NCBI RefSeq assembly: GCF_950295315.1 | Contig: NW_026647605.1 | Location: 66,001-130,000, forward strand | From: Erinaceus europaeus | Taxonomy: Eukaryota > Chordata > Mammalia > Eulipotyphla > Erinaceidae | Reading direction: 5' to 3' | DNA length: 64,000 nucleotides | Part shown: in pieces, positions 20,901 through 32,400 of the stretch | How positions within the stretch are numbered: the first letter of the stretch is position 1 | Layout: the number at the start of each line of letters is the position of its first letter | Notes under the pieces: model-generated | Seen by the model: the letters and a program-made list of their open reading frames with translations, nothing else | What the model was told of the DNA's origin: nothing | The model's database searches: none | Translations under genes and position numbers: made by a program

Positions 20901-22527
20901 CTGTTCTCTTCTATTCTATCATATTCTATTCTATTCTATTCTATTCTATTCTATTCTATTCTATCAGATTCTATTCTGTTCTATTCTATTCTATCAGATT
21001 CTATTCTGTTCTATTCTATTCTATCATATTTTATTAGATTCTGTTCTGTTCTCTTCTATTCTATCAGATTCTATCCTATCCTATTCTATTCTATCATATT
21101 TTATTCTATTCTTCTATTCTATCAGATTCTGTTCTGTTCTCTTCTGTTCTATCAGATTCTATTCTATTCTATTCTATCAGATTCTATTCTGTTCTATTCT
21201 ATTCTATCATATTTTATTAGATTCTGTTCTGTTCTCTTCTATTCTATCAGATTCTATCCTGTCCTATTCTATTCTATCATTTTTATTCTATTCTTCTATT
21301 CTATCAGATTCTGTTCTGTTCTCTTCTATTCTATCAGATTCTATCCTATCCTATTCTATTCTATCATATTTTATTCTATTCTATTCTATTCTATTCTATT
21401 CTATTCTATTCTATCAGATTCTATTCTGTTCTCTTCTATTCTATCAGATTCTATCCTATCCTATTCTATTCTATCATATTTTATTCTATTCTTCTATTCT
21501 ATCAGATTCTATTCTGTTCTATTCTATTCTATCATATTTTATTCTATTCTTCTATTCTATCAGATTCTGTTCTGTTCTCTTCTATTCTATCAGATTCTAT
21601 CCTATCCTATTCTATTCTATCATATTTTATTCTATTCTTCTATTCTATCAGATTCTATTCTGTTCTATTCTATCCTATCAGATTCTATCCTATTCTATTC
21701 TATTCTATCATATTCTATTCTATTCTATTCTATTCTATTCTATTCTATTCTATCAGATTCTCATTCTATTCTGTTCTGTTCTATTCTATTCTAGCATATT
21801 CTATTCTTTTTATTCTATCTATTCTATCCTATTCTATCAGATTCTATTCTGTTCTATTCTATTCTATCGGATTCTATCCTATTCTATTCTATTCTATCAT
21901 ATTTTATTCTATTCTTCTATTCTATCAGATTCTATTCTGTTCTCTTCTATTCTATCAGATTCTATCCTGTCCTATTCTATTCTATCATATTTTATTCTAT
22001 TCTTCTATTCTATCAGATTCTGTTCTGTTCTCTTCTATTCTATCAGATTCTATTCTATTCTATTCTATCAGATTCTATTCTGTTCTATTCTATTCTATCA
22101 GATTCTATTCTGTTCTATTCTATTCTATCATATTTTATTAGATTCTGTTCTCTTCTATTCTATCAGATTCTATCCTATCCTATTCTATTCTATCATATTT
22201 TATTCTATTCTTCTATTCTATCAGATTCTGTTCTGTTCTCTTCTGTTCTATCAGATTCTATTCTATTCTATCAGATTCTATTCTGTTCTATTCTATTCTA
22301 TCATATTTTATTAGATTCTGTTCTGTTCTCTTCTATTCTATCAGATTCTATCCTGTCCTATTCTATTCTATCATATTCTATTCTATTCTATTCTATTCTA
22401 TTCTATCAGATTCTATTCTGTTCTCTTCTATTCTATCAGATTCTATCCTGTCCTATTCTATTCTATCATATTTTATTCTATTCTTCTATTCTATCAGATT
22501 CTGTTCTGTTCTCTTCTATCTATCCGA

Positions 22528-22684
22528 CTCCTCCTTTTCTCTCCTTCCTACTCTGCCCCGTTCAGCTCTGACGCCCGGCACACGACCCGTCCCCACCGGA
22601 ACCTTTCCTCACCTGTCCTTTGACCTAACAAACACCTTCTGCTTCTCCTTCTCCTGCTGTCCTTACATCCGACAGAATCTGAGA
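22528..22684. other. Unique spacer right of the ATTCT array
   Basis: Complex sequence with a CTTCTGCTTCTCCTTCTCCT tract near 22637. I see no gene or known element. Confidence 0.5.
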
Positions 22685-22822
22685 GACGTCCAGAGAGAAG
22701 AGAGACAGACAGACAGACAGACAGACCCCTGCAGCCCTGCCCCACGGGCACTAGGGGTGCGTGGGGGGCTCGAACCCACGTCCGGGGGCCGTCAGACTCC
22801 CCCCACCCCCTGGTCACAGCGA
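22685..22822 (-). mobile_element. Degenerate tRNA-derived SINE
   Basis: On the minus strand: GGGTTCGAGCCCCCC (perfect B box GGTTCGAGCCC), then a diverged body ending in GGGCTGCAGGGG and a TCTGTCTGTCTGTCTG tract. The A box is not recognisable. Confidence 0.65.
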
Positions 22823-22849
22823 GGGGCCGGCCCTGGGTCCTTGCAGGCC

Positions 22850-23000
22850 CCTGGGGACAGACGGGATTAAATTAAATGGGCGCCCCCCTGCCAGCTGCCC
22901 GCAGAGTTCCCGTTTGCATCACAAAGGGCCGTCTGTCTGTCCCTCCCCTGTGGGGTTCCGGTGTCACAGTGATTATTTAAATTATAATCTTGGGGTCCCC
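22850..23000. promoter_or_regulatory. Candidate regulatory island with SOX/POU-like composite site
   Basis: Complex sequence holding GGGATTAAATTAAATGGG (22863-22880), GTTTGCATCACAAAG (22912-22926) and GTGATTATTTAAATTATAAT (22969-22988). The second is close to the composite POU:SOX arrangement, an ATTTGCAT-like octamer directly followed by an AACAAAG-like SOX site, with one mismatch in each half. The AT-rich homeodomain-type words stand out from the GC-rich surroundings. Function is inferred from motifs alone. Confidence 0.35.
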
Positions 23001-23334
23001 GCCTGCTGCTGCCGCCCCTCCTCCCTCCTCCTTCCTGTCTTTCTCTCCCCAGGCTACCGGAAGGGACTGGACACGGGGCCGTCTGTCTGTCCATCCGTCC
23101 GTCCATCCCCCCCCCCCCAGTGCCCGTGGGGCTCAGCCAGGACACGGGAGGGGGGGTGACGTGTGCTTGGGGACGCAGCTCTCAAGCAGGGCGCCCGCCT
23201 GGCCGGTTGTGTCCACAGGTGGGACTCTGCCGGGTGCCACCTGGGAGGCCCTAAAGTGCCAGAGAAAGCTCTCTCCTTCTCTCTCTCCTTTCTCTCTCTC
23301 TCTCTCTCTTTCTCTCTGTCTCAGTTTTGCACCC
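23001..23334. other. Unique GC-rich sequence with CT tract
   Basis: Contains a strong-looking polypyrimidine-CAG at 23030-23052, a run of 12-13 C near 23110 and a CTCTCTCTCTCT tract at about 23275-23320. No exon can be supported downstream of the CAG. The CT tract and the following sequence may be the beginning of the next SINE region. Confidence 0.45.
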
Positions 23335-23460
23335 AGAACCTGGAGATCAGCACGGGGTGGGGACTCTGTTCCCCGGCACATGGACCCGGGTTCGACACCC
23401 CCCCCCCCCAGTCCCCACCTGCAGGGGAGAAGCTTCCTCAGGAGCTGTGTTCTCTCCACT
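23335..23460 (+). mobile_element. tRNA-derived SINE, long family, partial
   Basis: GACCCGGGTTCGACACCC contains a perfect B box (GGTTCGACACC). It is followed by a C run and GTCCCCACCTGCAGGGGAG, then AAGCTTCC, the same order as on the minus strand at 16340-16440 and 54300-54370. The 5' A box is diverged and the 3' tail is missing. Confidence 0.7.
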
Positions 23461-23499
23461 GTGGTGTCCGGGCTCCGTCCTGCCCGGGGGTCTGTCTGT

Positions 23500-26400
23500 C
23501 TCTCTGGGTGCTGGCTGGGTGCTGATACTGCCTGATGGCCTGGGTGCTGGGCTGGGTGCTGAGTCTGGGTGCTGGGCTGGGTGCTGAATCTGGGTGCTGG
23601 GCTGGGTGCTGGGCTGGGTGCTGGGCCTGGGTGCTAGGCTGGGTGCTGGGCCTGGGTGCTGATACTGGATGCTGGGCCTGGGTGCTGGGCTGGGTGCTGA
23701 GTCTGGGTGATGGGCTGGGTGCTGGGCCAGGGTGCTGGGCTGGGTGCTGGGCCTGGGTGCTGATACTGGGTGCTGGGTGATGGCCTGGGTGCTGGGCTGG
23801 GTGCTGAGTCTGGGTGCTAGGTGTTGGGCCTGGGTGCTGAGTCTGGGTGCTGGGCTGGCTGCTGGGCTGGGTGCTGATACTGGGTGCTGGGCCTGGGTGC
23901 TGGGCTGGGTGCTGAGTCTGGATGCTGGGCCTGGGTGCTGGGCTGGGTGCTGGGCCTGGGTGCTGGGCCTGGGTGCTGGGCTGGGTGCTGGGCTGGGTGC
24001 TGGGCCTGGGTGTTGATACTGGGTGCTGGGCTGGGTGCTGGGCCTGGGTGCTGATACTGGGTGCTGGGCTGGGTGCTGGGCTGGGTGCTGGGCCTGGGTG
24101 CTGAGTCTGGGTGCTAGGTGTTGGGCCTGGGTGCTGAGTCTGGGTGCTGGGCTGGGTGCTGAATCTGGGTGCTGGGCTGGGTGCTGGGCCTGGGTGCTGG
24201 CTGGGTGCTGATACTGGGTGATGGCCTGGGTGCTGGGCCTGGGTGCTGGGCTGGGTGCTGTGCTGGGTGCTGGGCCTGGGTGCGGGGCTGGGTGCTGGGC
24301 TGGGTGCTGGGCCTGGGTGCTGAGTCTGGGTGCTGGGCTGGGTGCTGAATCTGGGTGCTGGGCTGGGTGCTGGGCCTGGGTGCTGGCTGGGTGCTGATAC
24401 TGGGTGATGGCCTGTGTGCTGGGCCTGGGTGCTGGGCTGGGTGCTGTGCTGGGTGTTGGGCCTGGGTGCTGGGCTGGGTGCTGGGCCTGGGTGCTGGGCC
24501 TGGGTGCGGGGCTGGGTGCTGGGCTGGGTGCTGGGCCTGGGTGCTGAGTCTGGGTGCTGGGCTGGGTGCTGAATCTGGGTGCTGGGCTGGGTGCTGGGCC
24601 TGGGTGCTGGCTGGGTGCTGTGCTGGGTGTTGGGGCTGGGTGCTGAATCTGGGTGCTGGACTGGGTGCTGAGTCTGGCTGCTGGACCTGGGTGCTGGGCC
24701 TGGGTGCTGAGTCTGGGTGCTAGGTGTTGGGCCTGGGTGCTGGGCCTGGGTGCTGGCTGGGTGCTGAGTCTGGGTGCTGGGCTGGGTGCTGGGCTGGGTG
24801 CTGGGCCTGGGTGCTGATACTGGGTGCTGGGCTGGGTGCTGGGCTGGGTGTTGGGCCTGTGTGCTGAATCTCCGTGCTGGGCTGGGTGCTGAGTCTGGGT
24901 GCTGAATCTGGGTGCTGGGCTGGGTGCTGGGCCTGGGTGCTGGCTGGGTGCTGAGTGTGGGGGCTGGGCCTGGGTGCTGGGCTGGGTGCTGTGCTGGGTG
25001 TTGGGCCTGGGTGCTGGGCTGGGTGCTGGGCTGGGTGCTGGGCCTGTGTGCTGAGTCTGGGTGCTAGGTGTTGGGCCTGGATGCTGAGTCTGGGTGCTGG
25101 GCTGGGTGCTGAATCTGGGTGCTGGGCTGGGTGCTGGGCTGGGTGCTGGGCCGGGGTGCTGATACTGGGTGCTGGGCTGGGTGCTGATACTGGGTGCTGG
25201 GTGATGGCCTGGGTGCTGGGCTGGGTGCTGAGTCTGGGTGCTAGGTGTTGGGCCTGGGTGCTGAGTCTGGGTGCTGGGCTGGCTGCTGGGCTGGGTGCTG
25301 ATACTGGGTGCTGGGCCTGGGTGCTGGGCTGGGTGCTGAGTCTGGATGCTGGGCCTGGGTGCTGGGCTGGGTGCTGGGCCTGGGTGCTGGGCCTGGGTGC
25401 TGGGCTGGGTGCTGGGCTGGGTGCTGGGCCTGGGTGTTGATACTGGGTGCTGGGCTGGGTGCTGGGCCTGGGTGCTGATACTGGGTGCTGGGCTGGGTGC
25501 TGGGCTGGGTGCTGGGCCTGGGTGCTGAGTCTGGGTGCTAGGTGTTGGGCCTGGGTGCTGAGTCTGGGTGCTGGGCTGGGTGCTGAATCTGGGTGCTGGG
25601 CTGGGTGCTGGGCCTGGGTGCTGGCTGGGTGCTGATACTGGGTGATGGCCTGGGTGCTGGGCCTGGGTGCTGGGCTGGGTGCTGTGCTGGGTGCTGGGCC
25701 TGGGTGCGGGTCTGGGTGCTGGGCTGGGTGCTGGGCCTGGGTGCTGAGTCTGGGTGCTGGGCTGGGTGCTGAATCTGGGTGCTGGGCTGGGTGCTGGGCC
25801 TGGGTGCTGGCTGGGTGCTGTGTGTGGGGGCTGGGCCTGGGTGCTGGGCTGGGTGCTGTGCTGGGTGTTGGGGCTGGGTGCTGAATCTGGGTGCTGGACT
25901 GGGTGCTGAGTCTGGCTGCTGGACCTGGGTGCTGGGCCTGGGTGCTGAGTCTGGGTGCTAGGTGTTGGGCCTGGGTGCTGGGCCTGGGTGCTGGCTGGGT
26001 GCTGAGTCTGGGTGCTGGGCTGGGTGCTGGGCTGGGTGCTGGGCCTGGGTGCTGATACTGGGTGCTGGGCTGGGTGCTGGGCTGGGTGTTGGGCCTGTGT
26101 GCTGAATCTCCGTGCTGGGCTGGGTGCTGAGTCTGGGTGCTGAATCTGGGTGCTGGGCTGGGTGCTGGGCTGGGTGCTGGGCCTGGGTGCTGGCTGGGTG
26201 CTGAGTGTGGGGGCTGGGCCTGGGTGCTGTGCTGGGTGTTGGGCCTGGGTGCTGGGCTGGGTGCTGGGCTGGGTGCTGGGCCTGGGTGCTGAGTCTGGGT
26301 GCTAGGTGTTGGGCCTGGATGCTGAGTCTGGGTGCTGGGCTGGGTGCTGAATCTGGGTGCTGGGCTGGGTGCTGGGCTGGGTGCTGGGCCTGGGTGCTGG

Positions 26401-29400
26401 GCTGGGTGCTGGGCTGGGTGCTGGGCCTGGGTGCTGAGTCTGGGTGCTAGGTGTTGGGCCTGGATGCTGAGTCTGGGTGCTGGGCTGGGTGCTGAATCTG
26501 GGTGCTGGGCTGGGTGCTGGGCTGGGTGCTGGGCTGGGTGCTGAGTGTGGGGGCTGGGCCTGGGTGCTGGGCTGGGTGCTGTGCTGGGTGTTGGGGCTGG
26601 GTGCTGAATCTGGGTGCTGGACTGGGTGCTGAGTCTGGCTGCTGGACCTGGGTGCTGGGCCTGGGTGCTGGCTGGGTGCTGAGTCTGGCTGCTGGGCCTG
26701 GGTGCTGGGCCTGGGTGCTGGCTGGGTGCTGAGTCTGGGTGCTGGGCTGGGTGCTGGGCTGGGTGCTGGGCCTGGGTGCTGATACTGGGTGCTGGGCTGG
26801 GTGCTGGGCTGGGTGCTGGGCTGGGTGTTGGGCCTGTGTGCTGAATCTCCGTGCTGGGCTGGGTGCTGAGTCTGGGTGCTGAATCTGGGTGCTGGGCTGG
26901 GTGCTGGGCCTGGGTGCTGGCTGGGTGCTGAGTGTGGGGGCTGGGCCTGGGTGCTGGGCTGGGTGCTGTGCTGGGTGTTGGGCCTGGGTGCTGGGCTGGG
27001 TGCTGGGCTGGGTGCTGGGCCTGTGTGCTGAGTCTGGGTGCTAGGTGTTGGGCCTGGATGCTGAGTCTGGGTGCTGGGCTGGGTGCTGAATCTGGGTGCT
27101 GGGCTGGGTGCTGGGCTGGGTGCTGGGCCGGGGTGCTGATACTGGGTGCTGGGCTGGGTGCTGATACTGGGTGCTGGGTGATGGCCTGGGTGCTGGGCTG
27201 GGTGCTGAGTCTGGGTGCTAGGTGTTGGGCCTGGGTGCTGAGTCTGGGTGCTGGGCTGGCTGCTGGGCTGGGTGCTGATACTGGGTGCTGGGCCTGGGTG
27301 CTGGGCTGGGTGCTGAGTCTGGATGCTGGGCCTGGGTGCTGGGCTGGGTGCTGGGCCTGGGTGCTGGGCCTGGGTGCTGGGCTGGGTGCTGGGCTGGGTG
27401 CTGGGCCTGGGTGTTGATACTGGGTGCTGGGCTGGGTGCTGGGCCTGGGTGCTGATACTGGGTGCTGGGCTGGGTGCTGGGCTGGGTGCTGGGCCTGGGT
27501 GCTGAGTCTGGGTGCTAGGTGTTGGGCCTGGGTGCTGAGTCTGGGTGCTGGGCTGGGTGCTGAATCTGGGTGCTGGGCTGGGTGCTGGGCCTGGGTGCTG
27601 GCTGGGTGCTGATACTGGGTGATGGCCTGGGTGCTGGGCCTGGGTGCTGGGCTGGGTGCTGTGCTGGGTGCTGGGCCTGGGTGCGGGTCTGGGTGCTGGG
27701 CTGGGTGCTGGGCCTGGGTGCTGAGTCTGGGTGCTGGGCTGGGTGCTGAATCTGGGTGCTGGGCTGGGTGCTGGGCCTGGGTGCTGGCTGGGTGCTGTGT
27801 GTGGGGGCTGGGCCTGGGTGCTGGGCTGGGTGCTGTGCTGGGTGTTGGGGCTGGGTGCTGAATCTGGGTGCTGGACTGGGTGCTGAGTCTGGCTGCTGGA
27901 CCTGGGTGCTGGGCCTGGGTGCTGAGTCTGGGTGCTAGGTGTTGGGCCTGGGTGCTGGGCCTGGGTGCTGGCTGGGTGCTGAGTCTGGGTGCTGGGCTGG
28001 GTGCTGGGCTGGGTGCTGGGCCTGGGTGCTGATACTGGGTGCTGGGCTGGGTGCTGGGCTGGGTGTTGGGCCTGTGTGCTGAATCTCCGTGCTGGGCTGG
28101 GTGCTGAGTCTGGGTGCTGAATCTGGGTGCTGGGCTGGGTGCTGGGCTGGGTGCTGGGCCTGGGTGCTGGCTGGGTGCTGAGTGTGGGGGCTGGGCCTGG
28201 GTGCTGTGCTGGGTGTTGGGCCTGGGTGCTGGGCTGGGTGCTGGGCTGGGTGCTGGGCCTGGGTGCTGAGTCTGGGTGCTAGGTGTTGGGCCTGGATGCT
28301 GAGTCTGGGTGCTGGGCTGGGTGCTGAATCTGGGTGCTGGGCTGGGTGCTGGGCTGGGTGCTGGGCCTGGGTGCTGGGCTGGGTGCTGGGCTGGGTGCTG
28401 GGCCTGGGTGCTGAGTCTGGGTGCTAGGTGTTGGGCCTGGATGCTGAGTCTGGGTGCTGGGCTGGGTGCTGAATCTGGGTGCTGGGCTGGGTGCTGGGCT
28501 GGGTGCTGGGCTGGGTGCTGAGTGTGGGGGCTGGGCCTGGGTGCTGGGCTGGGTGCTGTGCTGGGTGTTGGGGCTGGGTGCTGAATCTGGGTGCTGGACT
28601 GGGTGCTGAGTCTGGCTGCTGGACCTGGGTGCTGGGCCTGGGTGCTGGCTGGGTGCTGAGTCTGGCTGCTGGGCCTGGGTGCTGGGCCTGGGTGCTGGCT
28701 GGGTGCTGAGTCTGGGTGCTGGGCTGGGTGCTGGGCTGGGTGCTGGGCCTGGGTGCTGATACTGGGTGCTGGGCTGGGTGCTGGGCTGGGTGCTGGGCTG
28801 GGTGTTGGGCCTGTGTGCTGAATCTCCGTGCTGGGCTGGGTGCTGAGTCTGGGTGCTGAATCTGGGTGCTGGGCTGGGTGCTGGGCCTGGGTGCTGGCTG
28901 GGTGCTGAGTGTGGGGGCTGGGCCTGGGTGCTGGGCTGGGTGCTGTGCTGGGTGTTGGGCCTGGGTGCTGGGCTGGGTGCTGGGCTGGGTGCTGGGCCTG
29001 TGTGCTGAGTCTGGGTGCTAGGTGTTGGGCCTGGATGCTGAGTCTGGGTGCTGGGCTGGGTGCTGAATCTGGGTGCTGGGCTGGGTGCTGGGCTGGGTGC
29101 TGGGCCGGGGTGCTGATACTGGGTGCTGGGCTGGGTGCTGATACTGGGTGCTGGGTGATGGCCTGGGTGCTGGGCTGGGTGCTGAGTCTGGGTGCTAGGT
29201 GTTGGGCCTGGGTGCTGAGTCTGGGTGCTGGGCTGGCTGCTGGGCTGGGTGCTGATACTGGGTGCTGGGCCTGGGTGCTGGGCTGGGTGCTGAGTCTGGA
29301 TGCTGGGCCTGGGTGCTGGGCTGGGTGCTGGGCCTGGGTGCTGGGCTGGGTGCTGGGCTGGGTGCTGGGCCTGGGTGTTGATACTGGGTGCTGGGCTGGG

Positions 29401-32400
29401 TGCTGGGCCTGGGTGCTGATACTGGGTGCTGGGCTGGGTGCTGGGCTGGGTGCTGGGCCTGGGTGCTGAGTCTGGGTGCTAGGTGTTGGGCCTGGGTGCT
29501 GAGTCTGGGTGCTGGGCTGGGTGCTGAATCTGGGTGCTGGGCTGGGTGCTGGGCCTGGGTGCTGGCTGGGTGCTGATACTGGGTGATGGCCTGTGTGCTG
29601 GGCCTGGGTGCTGGGCTGGGTGCTGTGCTGGGTGTTGGGCCTGGGTGCTGGGCTGGGTGCTGGGCCTGGGTGCTGGGCCTGGGTGCGGGGCTGGGTGCTG
29701 GGCTGGGTGCTGGGCCTGGGTGCTGAGTCTGGGTGCTGGGCTGGGTGCTGAATCTGGGTGCTGGGCTGGGTGCTGGGCCTGGGTGCTGGCTGGGTGCTGT
29801 GTGTGGGGGCTGGGCCTGGGTGCTGGGCTGGGTGCTGTGCTGGGTGTTGGGCCTGGGTGCTGGGCTGGGTGCTGGGCTGGGTGCTGGGCCTGGGTGCTGA
29901 GTCTGGGTGCTAGGTGTTGGGCCTGGATGCTGAGTCTGGGTGCTGGGCTGGGTGCTGAATCTGGGTGCTGGGCTGGGTGCTGGGCTGGGTGCTGGGCTGG
30001 GTGCTGAGTGTGGGGGCTGGGCCTGGGTGCTGGGCTGGGTGCTGTGCTGGGTGTTGGGGCTGGGTGCTGAATCTGGGTGCTGGACTGGGTGCTGAGTCTG
30101 GCTGCTGGACCTGGGTGCTGGGCCTGGGTGCTGGCTGGGTGCTGAGTCTGGCTGCTGGGCCTGGGTGCTGGGCCTGGGTGCTGGCTGGGTGCTGAGTCTG
30201 GGTGCTGGGCTGGGTGCTGGGCTGGGTGCTGGGCCTGGGTGCTGATACTGGGTGCTGGGCTGGGTGCTGGGCTGGGTGCTGGGCTGGGTGTTGGGCCTGT
30301 GTGCTGAATCTCCGTGCTGGGCTGGGTGCTGATTCTGGGTGCTGAATCTGGGTGCTGGGCTGGGTGCTGGGCCTGGGTGCTGGCTGGGTGCTGAGTGTGG
30401 GGGCTGGGCCTGGGTGCTGGGCTGGGTGCTGTGCTGGGTGTTGGGCCTGGGTGCTGGGCTGGGTGCTGGGCTGGGTGCTGGGCCTGTGTGCTGAGTCTGG
30501 GTGCTAGGTGTTGGGCCTGGATGCTGAGTCTGGGTGCTGGGCTGGGTGCTGAATCTGGGTGCTGGGCTGGGTGCTGGGCTGGGTGCTGGGCCTGGGTGCT
30601 GATACTGGGTGCTGGGCTGGGTGCTGATACTGGGTGCTGGGTGATGGCCTGGGTGCTGGGCTGGGTGCTGAGTCTGGGTGCTAGGTGTTGGGCCTGGGTG
30701 CTGAGTCTGGGTGCTGGGCTGGCTGCTGGGCTGGGTGCTGATACTGGGTGCTGGGCCTGGGTGCTGGGCTGGGTGCTGAGTCTGGATGCTGGGCCTGGGT
30801 GCTGGGCTGGGTGCTGGGCCTGGGTGCTGGGCCTGGGTGCTGGGCTGGGTGCTGGGCTGGGTGCTGGGCCTGGGTGCTGAGTCTGGGTGCTAGGTGTTGG
30901 GCCTGGGTGCTGAGTCTGGGTGCTGGGCTGGGTGCTGAATCTGGGTGCTGGGCTGGGTGCTGGGCTGGGTGCTGAGTCTGGGTGCTAGGTGTTGGGCCTG
31001 GGTGCTGAGTCTGGGTGCAGGGCTGGCTGCTGGGCTGGGTGCTGATACTGGGTGCTGGGCCTGGGTGCTGGGCTGGGTGCTGTGTCTGGATGCTGGGCCT
31101 GGGTGCTGGGCTGGGTGCTGGCTGGGTGCTGATACTGGGTGCTGGGCTGGGTGCTGGGCCTGGGTGCTGGGCTGGGTGCTGGGCTGGGTGCTGAGTGTGG
31201 GGGCTGGGCCTGGTTGCTGGGCTGGGTGCTGTGCTGGGTGTTGGGGCTGGGTGCTGAATCTGGGTGCTGGGCTGGGTGCTGAGTCTGGCTGCTGGGCCTG
31301 GGTGCTGGGCTGGGTGCTGGCTGGGTGCTGAGTCTGGGTGTTGGGCTGGGTGCTGGGCTGGGTGCTGGGCTGGGTGCTGGGCCTGGGTGCTGGGCTGGGT
31401 GCTGAGTGTGGGGGCTGGGCCTGGGTGCTGGGCTGGGTGCTGTGCTGGGTGTTGGGCCTGGGTGCTGAATCTGGGTGCTGGGCTGGGTGCTGGGCCTGGG
31501 TGCTGGGCTGGGTGCTGGGCCTGGGTGCTGAGTCTGGGTGCTAGGTGTTGGGCCTGGGTGCTGAGTCTGGGTGCTGGGCTGGGTGCTGAATCTGGGTGCT
31601 GGGCTGGGTGCTGGGTCTGGGTGCTAGGCTGGGTGCTGAGTCTGGGTGCTAGGTTTTGGGCCTGGATGCTGAATCTGGGTGCTGGGCTGGGTGCTGGGCC
31701 TGGGTGCTGGCTGGGTGCTGAGTCTGGGTGCTGGGCTGGGTGCTGGGCTGGGTGCTGGGCCTGGGTGCTGATACTGGGTGCTGGGCTGGGTGTTGGGCCT
31801 GTGTGCTGAATCTCCGTGCTGGGCTGGGTGCTGAGTCTGGGTGCTGAATCTGGGTGCTGGGCTGGGTGCTGGGCTGGGTGCTGGGCCTGGGTGCTGGCTG
31901 GGTGCTGAGTGTGGGTGCTGGGCCTGGGTGCTGGGCTGGGTGCTGTGCTGGGTGTTGGGCCTGGGTGCTGGGCTGGGTGCTGGGCTGGGTGCTGGGCCTG
32001 TGTGCTGAGTCTGGGTGCTAGGTGTTGGGCCTGGATGCTGAGTCTGGGTGCTGGGCTGGGTGCTGAATCTGGGTGCTGGGCTGGGTGCTGGGCTGGGTGC
32101 TGGGCCTGGGTGCTGATACTGGGTGCTGGGCTGGGTGCTGATACTGGGTGCTGGGTGATGGCCTGGGTGCTGGGCTGGGTGCTGAGTCTGGGTGCTGGGC
32201 TGGGTGCTGGGCCTGGGTGCTGGGCCTGGGTGCTGGGCTGGGTGCTGGGCTGGGTGCTGGGCCTGGGTGCTGAGTCTGGGTGCTGGGCTGGGTGCTGGGC
32301 CTGGGTGCTAGGCTGGGTGCTGGGCCTGGGTGCTGATACTGGATGCTGGGCCTGGGTGCTGGGCTGGGTGCTGGGCTGGGTGCTGGGCCAGGGTGCTGGG

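Larger units (their letters stand above)
16540..22527. repeat. ATTCT pentanucleotide array of 6 kb
   Basis: ATTCT units fill about 6 kb, mixed with ATTC, ATTCC, CCTAT, TGTTCT and CAGATT variants. The left part (to about 17840) is ATTCT with CATTCT interruptions. The middle (18000-20050) carries a repeated anchor, CATTCCAGCATATTCTATTC, at about 18189, 18755, 19274 and 19690. The right part (20080-22527) is built on TTCTATCAGATTCT blocks and holds a 1,212-bp duplication. ATTCT is the same pentamer that expands in the human ATXN10 intron in SCA10; homology of locus is not implied. Confidence 0.97.

Noticed and set aside
23030..23060. Splice acceptor and exon starting at 23053
   Set aside because: The pyrimidine tract and CAG are good, but the downstream sequence soon runs into CCGTCCGTCC and a C homopolymer. 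No donor site or recognisable protein follows.
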